Assembly (NCBI GenBank): GCA_035610835.1
Contig: CM069455.1
Coordinates: forward strand, 22,982,264-23,046,263
Direction: 5' to 3'
DNA from: Ophiura sarsii
Lineage: Eukaryota > Echinodermata > Ophiuroidea > Amphilepidida > Ophiuridae
Length of the DNA stretch: 64,000 bases
Every line of letters starts with the position of its first letter. The first letter of the stretch is position 1. Under the pieces are notes generated by a model, which did no database searches, was not told the DNA's origin, and saw nothing but the letters and a program-made list of their open reading frames with translations. Of this stretch, positions 25,601 to 40,600 are shown one piece after another. A program made the position numbers and the translations under genes.

Positions 25601-28600
25601 ATGTTTCAACATTGTTCCAGGGGATGGGAGAGGAGGGGGGGGGGGGGGGGGTGGGGTATAATCACACACATTAAAGCATTCCAACAATATTGTCCAGGAT
25701 TGTAGGTACTGGCTTGCGGCGTGAAGTGATTTTTGAGCTGACCCTGAGGCAGGATCAGGTAGGCGCAAAACTTCAAAGTCAGTGTACCAAGAAAAATGAA
25801 AATGTTTTTAGAGCAGGACTTGTGGAATTTTAACTGCCCCACCCGGAATAAACTCTCCCTTTTGAACCTAAAAAATCCATTTAGTTCTTACCAGCATTAA
25901 CAATGACATTCCAATTACAGCTGGCGGTGTTGCCGCTGTTATCACGGAAGAAGTAGACCACCTGAGTGGTTCCGACGAGGAAGAAACTTCCGGAATCGTG
26001 AGAGTTGGACAAGATGGTGGTAGAACCGGAGTTGTCGGTCGCTGTCGGGGTAATCCAGGTGACTGCGGTACCGGTTGTACCGAGGGATACCGTCGTGGTG
26101 ATGTCCTGTGGGCAGGTCAGTGTTGGTGGCTCGGTATCAACTGTAAAGATAATCAAGTGAAAATTGAGAACAATGCAAATATAGTTCAAGGGTAAGTATA
26201 ATTAATGTACATTATCGGGTAGAACCAGGTGACTGCGGTACTGGTTGTACCATGGGATACCGTCGTGGTGATGACCTTGCTGATCTTGGCGCGAAATAAA
26301 TGTAGTGCGAAAATTTCCATTTTTACAGTAGCCTGTGGATAGGATTAGGTACACAATGTAGACATATACAAAATGGCGGATGACAAACTTAAGATGACAA
26401 TTTTGATGCATTCGGAGGCCGAAATAAACTGTTACAAGGCCGAATATACGGCGACACAAAAATAAAGTTGTTTTATTTGATGACATATTGATGCCACATG
26501 CACTGAATTATGGGTAAAAAGGAAACTTCACCTGCGGTGACGGTGACATCAAAGGTGCAAGTAGCGCTGTTTCCAGAAGGATCCACAAAGCGGTATGTCA
26601 CCTGCGTTGTGCCAACCGAGAAGAAGTTTCCGGGCTGATTAGTCCTCGATGCCAAGGTTACAGAGCCAGAGTTATCGGTCGCTGTCGGCTCCACGTAGCT
26701 GACGATTGTACCGCCGGCACCGAGATTGACGGAGGCGGCAACGTCGTTGGTGCAGGCGATCACTGGTGGGGTGGTATCAACTGGGGTGGGGAATGAATAA
26801 AAGGTTTGAAAATAATGTTTGTAAGTGGAATATACACCAATTATGGACATAGAATTAGAAGTAGTCATACAATTTTTGTGATTCAGGGGAATGTGTTAGA
26901 AAATGTCAGTAAAGTTAAATATCCCCCAAAAAAGACAAACCGTGGAATAAGTTTTTCAATTCAATGGGCGTGTTTCCACAGAAAAGATCTAGTTAAACGG
27001 TTTATCTTACCCGGAATGAAAATTACGAGTCGGTGCTTAACCCACACGTTTCCACAGAGCGCAATAAACTGTTTAAATAATCGGTTCCTGACCCTCCCAA
27101 CTTAAACCTTTTAAACCTTGCGGTGTTTGTCGAACGCACCGCATTTCTGCTGCCATAACAAGGCTGCGTCGAACCGAGCGTATTACTGCGCGGGCCGTGA
27201 GGCGCACAATGTATGCGCGCGTCAAAGGTAGGGCGCACTACGGGGCACGCATCGACAGGCACGTTATGATTCCAAATTCAGTTCCTTTACTTACGTTCAA
27301 TAACATTGACGTTGAATATGCAAGAGGCAGAGTTGCCAGATCCATCAGTGAACGTGTAGGTTACTTGGGTGGTTCCAACTTGGAAGAAATTTCCTGGAGC
27401 GTGGGTCCTGGATGACAGGGAGACTGTGCCAGAGTTATCTGTGGCAGTTGGCTCTGTCCAAGTGACTGTTGTGCCACCGACACCAAAGTTGACAGTGGTG
27501 GAGACGTCGTTGATGCAAGCGACGACCGGGTCGATGGTATCAACTAAAATAAACAAGATACGAGATGATTGGAGAAAGGTCACGCCATGTATTGGTATGT
27601 GACACAATGAGTTGTATGTCAAGAATATTGATTTTGAGTTGCAGGTAAAAAGAAGTAACAAATTCTTATGTTTTACTTTGTTTTCTCAGTTGGTAAAATG
27701 TTTGTAGCTTAAAACTAAAAGTTCGATTTTAGTGGGGTTTGGACCATACTGTAGCATTTTTAACTGCTTTTAAATGATGGACAAATATCAAAATTCAAAA
27801 CTGCCGACATGCGACTCATTTCGATTGATCACGTCACATTATATCGTTTTCAAATTGTGTAATAGGCTTTTACAATGATACATTGAAAGTTGCATTTTTT
27901 AGGTGTGAATGCCATTGTTATTGGTCAAAAAGCTCATGATCCTATTACATATACAGAGCTTATAGGAATTTTGAATTTTAAAAATCTGATGTTTCCGACA
28001 GAAATAATTATTGATAATTGAACCATGTTTATGTAATTGTTGTCCCTTCAGACCGGAATAGATACATTACATTATGAAATCCTATACTTACGTTCAATAA
28101 CATTAACCCTGAATGTGCAGGTAGCACTGTTGCCAGATCCGTCAGTGAATGTGTATGTGACTTGAGTTTGTCCAACGGGGAAGAATTGTCCTGGAGCAGC
28201 GGTCCTGGATGTCAGGGAGACTGTGCCAGAGTTATCGGTGGCAGTTGGCTCTGTCCAGGAAACTGTTGTACCACCAACTCCACTGTTGACCGAGGTGCTC
28301 ACATCATTAATGCAAGCAATCACTGGTGCAATGGTATCAACTATGAATAACAATGGATATTATTTATGTTATTAAGGGGGGACTTAAGGAAGTTTTTGAC
28401 TTGATTTTTTGAATTTTGTGAGTGCTTAACTATTGAACTATTAATCAAATGCATATAAAAGTATAAATTTTTGGAAAGGAAATGGATCAGAGAATCCAAA
28501 TTTTGCGTCAATTTTGACCAAAAAGCGCCAAAAAAGTGTTTTTATCACTTTTGTGTCAATATTTCAAAAAATATTAGATTAGGTTTAAAAAAAAAAAGTG

Positions 28601-31600
28601 TCCCTAAGTTAGTGTCTTTACATCATAATCTAGCAATTTGGGACTTTTTTACTTTTTGGGTCAAAAAAGTGATTTTTTGTGATTTTCTCAAAAAATCAAC
28701 ATTTTTGTTCAAAATTGATGCAAAAATTTGGATTCTCCGACCTATTTCCTTTCCAAAAATGTACTTTTATATACATTTGAGTCATAGTTCAATTATTACA
28801 GCACTCACAAAATTCAAAAATTGACTCCCTTGAGTCCCCTCTTAATGCAAGCAATGACTGTTTAGTGACTTTATAAAATTCCTTCATTATTATTATTTTT
28901 ATTATTTTTCGCAAGGCACTTTATCCTACCATGTAATTGATTTATACAAGTATGCATGCTGAAATGGGCATCATTTGGCAACATTTATTCCACTATAGAC
29001 CATTTAAAATCGAGATCGGAAAACTTCGGAAAAACGGGTCACGTGGACTATGTGGGTATGCTACGTAATGAGCGGTTGAACCCATTTATATCATTGGTTG
29101 TCCGCTTAGTATAGTGCTTTCCAATGTTAGTAGCGAGACTATTTTCTTTTGATCAACAATGGCATCAATACCGGCAACTTGCAAATTTGTGAGCTGAAGG
29201 TAATATGTGAAGGTATTATTCTGAATTTATTTTTATTTTATCTCGCCGTTTTTGTTACTGAAACATTGCAAAATACAACTTTGTGATGAAGACTATCTCT
29301 CACCAATACCAGCGCAATCCATACATGGGTTATTAAAGACACCGGGTGAGAATATGTGTACACCCATGAGAAGTAAAACTAGTAGCGAGACTATTTTAAA
29401 CATTTGCAAATTTGACACCCTCTCTGGTAGACGTGAAGGGCACTGTCTTAGGTTTGCCGAAGGGCTTTCCAATTCAAATCGCACCAGTTCTCTAATACCG
29501 CCTACCAGCGGGGAGTGTCATGGGCGGTTTTTACGCAATAATAGTAAGCTTTCTCAGCTGCCAGCCAGGACTAATAGGTTCAAAAACAGTCCTGTGCCCT
29601 ATTTTGTGAAGCTTTTAAATAAATAGGCCCAGGATTTTTCTGCACCCACTTCTATTTTTATAATGGTATTTGCTATGTACACAATGTAATTTGATATTTT
29701 TAATGCTTTTTTTTATTTATATGTGCAATATTCTCTTTTATATTAATTAATATGTTACCATGCCTTGTTTTTCAATGTTTTTTATCATGTAAATTTCATG
29801 TAATTTGGCCACGATTGTGAAATATTAATAAAATCAATCAATGTTTATTTTTCTGTGCATGACTCATGGCTAATCGGGAACATTCGGAACTGATCGAAAA
29901 ATTTTGGATTCGAAATGGTCTATAGGAGGATGAGAAAGATGTAGCCAAACCAACTTTAACAAAAGGCCGACTTACGTTCAATTACATTGACATTGAATGT
30001 GCAGGTAGCACTGTTGCCAGCTCCATCACTGAATCGATAAACCACTGGGGTGGTGCCCACACCGAAGAATGATCCGGGGGCGTGACTCCTAGAGGAAAGG
30101 TTTACAATGCCAGAGTTATCTGTGGCAGTTGGTTCTGTCCAAGTAACGGTGGTGCCAGTAACTCCACTGTTGACGGTGGTGGAGACGTCGTTTATGCAAG
30201 CGATGACAGGATTGATGGTATCCACTGAAAATGATAAGATAATTTTTTTTTGTATAGAATGTTAAATGTTGGGGGAGGTTTAAGATCTTTTATATTTGAT
30301 AAAAGACATACCGGCACATCACAACAGAATTAAGTAAAGTGATGTGCCGGTATGTCAGAACAGCGACGATATGTATGATTTATTTTCTGAAATGAAGTAC
30401 AGAGTGCAACAGGCCATAAACACTCAAAAATGTATATCTTCATATTTTTTGTAATTTAAGGCAATTTGAAAGGGGCATCAACTTACATACTTTTAAATGG
30501 AGTTAAAACAGCCAGACATTGAGGGCATCAAGGCAACTAGGTGGGGCATGCCTTCGATTAATTTGAGCCCTGCATATAGCATTTACCAGTCTGTGTTGGT
30601 TGCAACCATTTAACCCCCTGGGGTCTACCTGTCTATCTAACAGCGCTTCTGTTGGGTTAATTACAAGATATACTCAATTGAATAACCAATTACGATACAG
30701 CTTTTAAACTATTTCACCCAGATCTTTATCAGGGATACAATTATTTAAACAATGTCTCTGATTGGTGCAATAAATGATGTATCCATCTTTCTGACCAATC
30801 GGGCGGTAGTTCTCAGGGGTTAAATTAAAGTTGAAATAATCAAAAAGCCACTTTGGCCCTATCATTCCACTGCTTTTTATTATTCTACAATGATTTGTGG
30901 GACAAAAAATGTACAAGATTACGTTTCTATCTTCATTTTTATATGCTGATTTTGGGGCAAAAACTACAGTTTTTTTAATTTTGTACACAACAGAATTTAG
31001 ATATATATGTTAGTTTTCTTGAAATACAGATTTAAAAAATCTCATATTGGTTTTTTTTTTGTGTGTGTGGGGGGGGGGGGGGGGGGGGGGGGGGGAGAGG
31101 GGGAATGAATACACCCACCCATACCATGCTATCTAATACATGTTCTTTTATACTTGAGGGAAAATAACCTCATTAGTATGTTTTCCCTTAATTATTCCAA
31201 TTTGTAGGCATTAAAGTGGATTTTGGTATCATTTTTCAACTGCAAATCAGTTCCTCTGTCTTATTTCATGAAATATCCCATTTATGTCTAATTATTGCAT
31301 TTAACACTAACTGCTGTATTTTGATGTTATGATAATGAAAAAGTGTTTATGACTGACCTGTTGCACTGTACTCTCAATGCAAAACACTTTCATCAATTTT
31401 ATAATTTTAAACAAATTTCACCATGAATTCAATAAAAGTGCTTTTTACTTAACCCCCACACATATTTCAATATAGCAAAAAGGCAAACAAAATATGGCAA
31501 CACATCTCTATGGTCTATGACAATGTTTTAAATTCACACCCCCCCCCCCACCCCCACCCCCCCATTCCAACTTACAATGACAAGAATTTGTTAAAAGATT

Positions 31601-34600
31601 TGAACATTTGATTCCTCTAGATGTACTTATCAATTACAAGGACGTTGAATGAGCAGGTAGCATCAGGGGAACAGGGAAACTGTATTAAGTCAGACGTCGA
31701 CTACACTTACGTTCGATAACATTAACCCTGAATGTGCAGGTAGCACTGTTGCCAGATCCGTCTGTGAATGTGTAGGTGACTTGAGTTTGTCCAACAGGGA
31801 AGAATTGTCCTGGAGAAGCGGTCCTGGATGACAGGGTGACAGTGCCAGAGTTGTCTGTGGCAGTTGGCTCTATCCATGTGACTGTTGTACCACCGACCCC
31901 ACTGTTGACGGTGCTGGTGACGTCGTTGATGCAAGCGATGACTGGGGCAATGGTATCAACTGAACGGAAAACAAAGTTGGATGTTTCAAATGAAGGGGAC
32001 AAATTCCTATTTTAATGGAATAACGTAAACGTGGACATTTTTGCGCTTTTCGTGCTCCAAGCAGCTACCGCGAAAATAAAAACGTGAACATATTTATTTT
32101 GTGTGAAGTCTATGTAATGAACTTTGAAATAGTGAATTTAAAAACAAGCTAAATGATTCAAAGTCGGCAAAACGCGAAAAATGTAATCACTTTTACAGTT
32201 ACACTAATTGGCTCAGTTACATTGATTTTCTTCATAAGCAGAGTTGTAGACTAGCAACTGGCAACTACTAGACTTTACTTGTACTTGCAAAAAATGACTT
32301 GCCCTCAACTCTTGTCTTTCAGAATCCTTATCCTTGTTTTTTCTTGTGCCAAATACTGACCAAACTGGACCATGAAGATTTTATTAAAGGTAGATGTTCC
32401 GATTTTTCAACTTGATGTTTTCTATTTTACATGAAAGGTCATCCTTAAAATTGGCATATTCCAAAGTTTGAGTTGCATAACTCCAATGGTTCTATTTTTA
32501 GAAGCACAAGGTCACAAAACATTTGCCCATTGAGTCCTACACAAACTAACCACCTTTGGCAGTAATTCACCACATTTTCGCCTATAATTTCAAAATGGAA
32601 CATGACTGGCCCCCCAAGATTTGACAGACATAATGAGAAAAATATGGGGATTCTCCTGATATCAAAATATCTTGATGTGAAAAAAAATATATACCCCCAA
32701 AAAAGTGATCGGAACATACACCTTTAAGAGTTATCGATGTAATTATCAACAATCTTTGATCACACTGCACACTTCTAGGACATATGTCGACTGATATGGT
32801 TTTATCAAGGTGACAGAGTTCCTCGCGGCTCAGGGGCCGGGATGTTTTTAGGCTTTTTAATGCACTTTGAGGGTTCCTACCACATCATTTCTTGTTTTAT
32901 GAGGCAGTTTAATGATTTTATCCACAAATAGTAAAAAAAATTAAAAAAAATAACATTCTTTTTTTAGAGTGCCAGGCGGCCTAGCCCAGTGGCAGCCCGG
33001 CCCGGCGCCGCCTGGCGTAGCTACAACCCTGTTCAAGTTTGTCAAAAACATGTGAAAGGTGATAGTGCCCCTCATCTTGGTTCATCTAAAGATGGATCAA
33101 AGATGTAGTGGAGTTCATAAAGGGGGCACCACCATGAACTGAGACAAGGGGCAGTATCACCTATGTATAGAATATAATTACAGGTAGACAATCCATTCAA
33201 CACGTGTAATTGAGCAGGTTTTTTTCTTTCATCTAGCTAAACTTACTTTCAAAGACTGTCACTTGGAATGTGCAAGTGGCAGTGTTGCCAGATCCATCAA
33301 TGAATGTGTAGGTTACCGAGGTCGTTCCAACTGTAAAGAATTGACCTGGGGTAGCGGTCCTGGATGCCAGGGAGACTGTGCCAGAGTTATCAGTGGCAGT
33401 TGGCTCAACCCAGGAGACCGTTGTTCCGCCAGTGCCGGTTGGGATAGATGCAGCAACGTTGTTGATGCAAGCCACTACTGGATCAATGGTATCGACTGTA
33501 AATGAAAGAACATAATTACGATATCATAATGTGGTTAATGACAAATAGGCATAACAAAAATCCCTCAGATGATGATTTTGGTTTGCCTTTTATTGTCCTT
33601 CAACTGGAGAGTAGATGACTAAAAATCCATGTAAAGCGGTCTTTAGTTAGAGTGACTATCCGTCTTCATTGTCCCTAGGATACATTGCTTATTATTATTA
33701 TTATTCATGGTATAGTTTAATGTCATCGCAGCCAGCCTGCTGAATTGGCACAATATTACAAATTACAAAAATACATTAAAGATCACATATGATGTGCATG
33801 AACAACTAGGTCTCCTTTGGCCATGTGTTGTTATAATTGTACATGGCATATTTTCTTGCAGGTTCCTCATCAGGAAGATTTAGTATTATGTCCAAGGAAT
33901 CTCAGCTGTCAGTTATTTACACTAGGAATAAGAGGATTGGTCATGATCATATTGTCTAGTGTGTGCGACATGATCCTTGCATTTGATGTTAACACTTTCC
34001 ATGCAGCAGGCGTCTGCAGACGACATTCCAAAATATCAAAATGTTTTGAAAATGTCAAAGCTATTTGGAATCAGTATGAGAAATGCATTAAAATAAGTAC
34101 AAATATGCCTTGTATTGGTTCAGTAATCCTTGTGATAGATCTTGAAAGTTGGGAAAATATGTTTTGTATATGGGGTAAAACTAATAGCTGCGTGGAAAGT
34201 GTTAAGCGTATCCTGCTGCAAGAGTTAGCAAAGACATTGATATTGCACTCCATATCATTTATATCACAATTTATGGGCAGTGCACAATAAAATATATAGA
34301 ATATTGCATATTAAAATGAAAACAATACACACACGATGAAATAATAACACCATCTCCCTCGTAGTTGATGATCTATGCTAGAACATGCATGCAGTAGGAA
34401 AATAGAATTACTTAAAATAAAATCATGCATAAGTCTCTGTTAACACTTTCCACACGGCAGGCGTCTGCAAACGACAAATCCAAATTTCCACAAAACGTTT
34501 CAAAAATGTCAAAATTATTATATTTCATTACCATAATTTGAATCACCATGAGAAATGCATTGAAATAAGTCCTATTTTTGGTGCAGTAGTCCATGAGATT

Positions 34601-37600
34601 AGACTTTGAAAATTAGGAAAGGTTTCTAAAAAAAAAAAATCTGTTTTGTATATGGTAAAACTAAAAGCCGCGTGGAAAGTGTTATAACTACATTACTATA
34701 ATATCATGCAATTCACCTATTCATGTCTCGATTATATCTACTCTAGGATCAAAATGATTACTATGCAACGTTTTTCTGTACGATGGTGTAGGCCTTGCAT
34801 TAGAGACAAAAATGTATTCACACTAACTAAATCAGTACAATCAATACAAATACTCAACTACATGGAACTGCTACCGTGTATTGCTATTCAAACTTAACCC
34901 TATAGGCATCTCAGAAAGATTGAAGCAGTACAAATAAGTACAATGAACTGTCTGTCTACCAGAAACTTCTAAAATGAGTGACTAGATTGTATCCGCACTG
35001 GGATACTAGTAATATAATGGATACAAAGAACCAACGCCATGAAACTGTTACCGTAGACATGCCATCATGCAAAACTTGCCTTCGTTTATTGTTACAGTAA
35101 AAGTACAAGAAGCACTATTGCCTGATCCATCAGTAAAGACATACGTGACTTGTGTGTTGCCAACAGTAAAGAATGATCCTGGGGCATGAGTCCTGGAAGA
35201 CAATGAGACTGTGCCAGAGTTGTCTGTAGCAGTTGGTTCTATCCAGGACACAGTCTTTCCATTGACACCAGTACTAACTGTGTCTGCTATGTTTCCAATA
35301 CACGACACAACTGGTGGTACGCTGTCCGCTATAGGTATAGAATGTTGTTCTTGTTAATACAAATATACATCACACTATGATATAAAAACTGCAAACTTCA
35401 AGAAATGTATAGTTCTGTGAGTTCCAAATTGACCAACCTGTTTACAGCAGCGAAAGAATTTAGAAGAACGTTGGTGCGCGAAACGAATGCGTGGTGCAGC
35501 ATTAATCCTAGGCATGACACTTGCATATGACAAAATAGCATGCACACGCTTTGATTATGGTATACTTGATTAACATGTGGAGAGATAAGAAAACTCATAT
35601 TAGTTGCCAATTTGGAGCTGATTAAACTATAAAGATAGATGCTTTCATGTTTTGTGTGGTGATTGGATGAAGAGAAAAGCGGTATAATGACAGAATCTTC
35701 ATAAAACTGCAGACCTAACTAAACCAGTTGTGACTAGATTACCAAGAACCAATGACTTGAAACTGCTACAGTTCACAGAACCAATGGCATAATTCTGTTA
35801 TACCCTACACACCAACATCGGTAGTATGCGTCGTTCTTAAAAATCATGCACTATGAATACCTCTGTGAAGGGTATAACAGAATTACTCCGAACCAATGAC
35901 TTGAAACTACTACAGTTCACAGAAAATTTGATAGACTCACTCACTACTGACTAGATGATATTCTTATTAGGATAAAAGCAGTAAAATGAATAGCAGGAAT
36001 CAATTACATACCACTGAATGTTTTAAAGACATCAACTATGAATGAAACTACTGTTTAAAGACTTTAGAGATGTTCAAAATTATGCTTGAACCCCCCCCCC
36101 CCCCCCCCTCCCTAACTACATGTACATGCAAATGCTAGAATGATCTTCACCTATGGGCAAATGTCACCTATCCTCCTCGTTGCAGTTAAAGGTAGATGAC
36201 CCGATCACATTCCGATTTTCAACTTGAAGTTTTCTATTCTACATGAAAGGTCATCCTTAAAAAAGTTTGAGTTTATGCATAGCTCTAATGGTTCTTATTT
36301 TACACGCACAAGATGCTGTGAACTGTACCCATTGAGTAGTACACAAACTATATCGGTGGTTACCACCATTCGCGGTAATTCGATGTTATTTCATCGATTT
36401 CTCCGTAATTATACCGATTTAGGCCGTCAAATTTCAGCATGATGATGAGAAAAATACGAGCTTTCATATGATATGAAAATCTCCGTATGTTTGAAATAAT
36501 TCTGTGTTACGAAAATGTGATCGGGTCATCTACCTTTAAATACCCACATACGCATTCATGATGAGCGATGCGAGGTCGAGCCGACCAGAGGTCAAGCGGA
36601 TGCAAGATGGAGTTTACGTATTACGCATCACAAATGCGTACAAGGGTTAAAGTTGACCTTACTTTACGCAAGCTCGACCCCATGTGACATACCCACATCA
36701 GTGACTAAATTGCAGCCATACTGAAGCCAACTACATTCCACTGCTACTGAAGAGGTAAAGTTGTTGACACCTAACCAAGCAAAAACTTGCCTTGATTCAT
36801 AGGGTACAGAAAAAGAACAGGAAGCATCTTAGAAAGATTGAAGCAGTACAATAAGTACAAAGAACTGTCTACCAGAAACTGCTAAAATGAGTAACTATCC
36901 GTACTGGTATACTAGTAATATGATGGATACAAAGAACCAACAACCTGAAACTGTTACCGTAGACATGCATACCATCATGCAAAACTTGCCTTGGTTTATT
37001 GTTACTGTAAAAGTACAAGAAGCGCTATTGCCCGACCCATCAGTAAAGACATAAGTGACCTGTGTGCTACCAACAGTAAAGAATGATCCTGGGGCATGAG
37101 TCCTGGAAGACAATGAGACTGTGCCAGAGTTGTCTGTAGCAGTTGGTTCTAACCAGGTGACGGTCTTTCCATTGACACCAGTATTAACTGTGTCTGCTAT
37201 GTTTCCAATACACGACACAACTGGTGGTACGCTGTCAACTATAGGTATAGAATGTTGCTCTTGTTAATACAAATATACATCACTATGATATCAAAACTGC
37301 AAACTTCAAGAAATGTATAGTTCGCTGAGTTCCAAATTGGCCAACCTGTTTGCAGCAGCGAAAGAATTTAGAAGAACGTTGGCGCGCGAAACGAATGCAT
37401 GGTGCAGTGCGAATCCTAGGCATGACACTTGCATATGACAAAATAGCATGCACACGCTTTGATTACGGTACTTTGATTAGCATGTGGAGAGATAAATAAC
37501 CTCATATTTGTTGCCAATTTGGAACTGATTAAACTATATACAGGGTGTCCCAAAAGTCTATGCATGACTTTGAAGCATTGTAGTTCACAAAATATAAGTC

Positions 37601-40600
37601 GTATTGAAAATATGAATACATATTTAGAAAGAGGAGATGTGGGAAATAATTTTGATACCAAACATTAGAGTAACATCTGTTTGTAATGCCACCCTAGAAG
37701 TAAAATATGAATTACTGCAAAAATGTAATTTTATATTTCGGAAAATAAAGTTCATAAATCCATACCCAGAGGGGTAGAGTTGGTTACACGGAAAGTGTTC
37801 CGTCAACTGCTATATTTAAAATTTTACATTACAGTGATCCCATCATAATAAAAAACTATATCACACTCGTTTCTATAGTGAAATCTAGTTTAAATGGTTT
37901 CCATTTATACAGAGACGTGTGCTAATGCAAAAACACAGACCTAAAAAATTGAAAAACGTAACAGAAAAGTGAACACACACATCACACAGAGAATAGATCT
38001 CTTTGGACTTTTGGCTACTGCATGTCTTATGACATCAATGTGACTTGTTGATCTACCAGTCATTTTTTTCTACCACATCGAGACAAATCATGCACAGTTC
38101 CTGTGTTCAAAAATGTATCCACCAACTTAAGAATGGATATTCTTCCTGGTGCGGTGGTGCGCATTTCACTTTAAAATGTTTTCTGAGCTTTTGTTGAGTA
38201 AGTTGAACTGAATTTGTTTCAGCGTAAAACCATACAATTTGTATTTGCTCTATGCTGTAAACCATCTTGAATGAAGACTTTTGCTGTGCAATGTTGTCTA
38301 CTACGCCTATTTATGTTGTGAGTGACCGAGTTTGGTAATAACATTAATGTTGCAAGGTAAGCAGTGAACTGTGACTAATGCGCAACGTTGCTTTCATACC
38401 GTTAATTTATGCGCACCTGTTTTAGCAACAATGTGTGGTACTTGGTATGAATGGTTCTCACACGGCTAAAAACTTTCAACCAGTTTTATAATGTTGTGGG
38501 TTCACCAATAGGGTTGTGTTTGGTATCAAAATAATTTCCCAAATCTCGTCTATCAAAATATGTTTAAATTTATACCATATGATTTATATTTTATGAGATA
38601 TGAGTCTTCAAAAACGTGCATAGACTTTTGGGACACCCTGTAGATAGATGCTTTCATGTATTGTGTGGTGATTGGATGAAGAGAAAAGCGTTACAAAGAA
38701 AGAATCTTCCAAGAACCCATGACTTGAAACTGCTACAGTCCATAGAATATTCGATAGACTCACTCACTACTGAATAGATGGCATTCTTATTATAGGATAA
38801 AAGTAGTACAATGAATAGCAGGAATCATTACATACCATAGAATGTTTTAAGACATCACCACAACTGAATGAAACTATTACTGTTTAAAGACTTTGCCAAA
38901 CTAGAGACTGATCAAATTTACACTTGGAAAACTAAGAACCGACTACATGTACATGCAAATGCTAGAATGATCTTCACCTATGGGCAAATGTCACATATCC
39001 TACTAGTTGCAGTTAAACACACACAGACTCATTTGTGATCAGCGATGCGAGGTCGAGCCTACGCGAGATCGAGTTTACGTATTTTGAATTATGTTTACGT
39101 ATTATGAATCACAAATGCGTACAAGGGATAAAGTTGAACTTGCATATTTTACGCGAGGTCAACCTCATGTGACATGCCCCCCATCAGTGACTTAATTGAC
39201 TAGATACTGAAGCAAACTACATTCAACTGCTACTGATGAAGTATATTCGTTGACACCTAACCATGCAAAACTTGCCTTGGTTTATTGTTACTGTAAAAGT
39301 ACAAGAAGCACTATTGCCTGATCCATCAGTAAAGACATAAGTGACTTGTGTGTTACCAACAGTAAAGAATGATCCTGGGGCATGAGTCCTGGAAGACAAT
39401 GAGACTGTGCCAGAGTTGTCTGTAGCAGTTGGCTCTATCCAGGACACAGTCTTTCCATTGACACCAGTATTTACTGTGTCTACTATGTTTCCAATACACG
39501 ACACAACTGGTGGTACGCTGTCCACTATTATAGGTAAAAATATGTTGGTCTTGTTAATATAAATTGTATGTAATGTAGGATTTATGAGATTTGAAAAGAC
39601 AATCATTTCTACATGGGATAAAAACCTCAAGCTATAAGCAGTAATAAATGCAGAACCAACTACATGAAACTGCTACTGTACAATGATCTACTGATTTTGA
39701 ATGGGTTGTATCCATACCAGGATAAAAACAGTACAACAAAAAAGATTCAACTGCATGAAGAAAGTCAGTGCACTTCACCCAGTTGTGACTGCATCCATAC
39801 AAGGTTGATAACAACGCTGCAAATGATAGCCCAACGTATATTCTTATATTTTTCTGGCCCTGTTGATTGCAATGGAATGTCCCACAAAGACCGGTACCTT
39901 TAACCCTATACCCATGAAAAGAGCGTAAACAAAACAGTAAATCTAAAGTGTACCACCTCTTTCTATCCATGAACATGGAGTTTCAGAAACTGAAGTTGCT
40001 CTTCGATTTGGAGTTACAAGGAAGGTTGCACAGAAATGGAGAGACAGGTGTGTGTTGGCTCACAAACATCATGAACGATACTGGTCATGTAAAGGATGAG
40101 TCTCCCACCAGTACATACAGGTGTTGGAAACAAGTGATGGTGTGAGATGTTCAGATTATGATTGTCTTTTCATGGAGAGAAAGAAGAGTTCACTTTAGAT
40201 TTACTGTTTTGTTAACGCTCTTTTCATGTGTATAGGGTTAAGTGCAACAATGGAAACTGCATAATTTGTTTTTCAAATTGGCACTGCTTCATCAATATTG
40301 GTACTAATTGGTATTGATGAGGTGTCAAAATGCGCGGGAGGAAATGCCTGTTTTTCCCACTTGTTGAATTTATTTAGGATCCTAAAAAATAAACACAGGG
40401 TGCCTCAAAAAAAAGTGGATACTTTCTTTTTGTGCAGTGTTTATATGAAATTATGTAGATTGGGTCAACAGACTTGCACCCTGTAATGACCAAAACCAAC
40501 TTATGACTATAGATTTCATTTATACTAAGATAAAAGAGGTTTAATGATCTTCAACTATCATTTACTAATTGTCTATATCATGACTAATTGTCTATATTGC

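Noticed and set aside
35074..35079. Using the GT in GCAA|GTTTTG as donor of the H11-H17 exons
   Set aside because: It would end the exon in phase 2, incompatible with the phase-1 acceptors, and has a poor consensus. The GC site at AAG|GCAAGT fits both.
40387..40490. Small mariner-like MITE with CAGGGTG ends
   Set aside because: The right-hand part is shared with the duplicated intron at about 42215 that lacks the left end, so the apparent inverted ends are coincidental.
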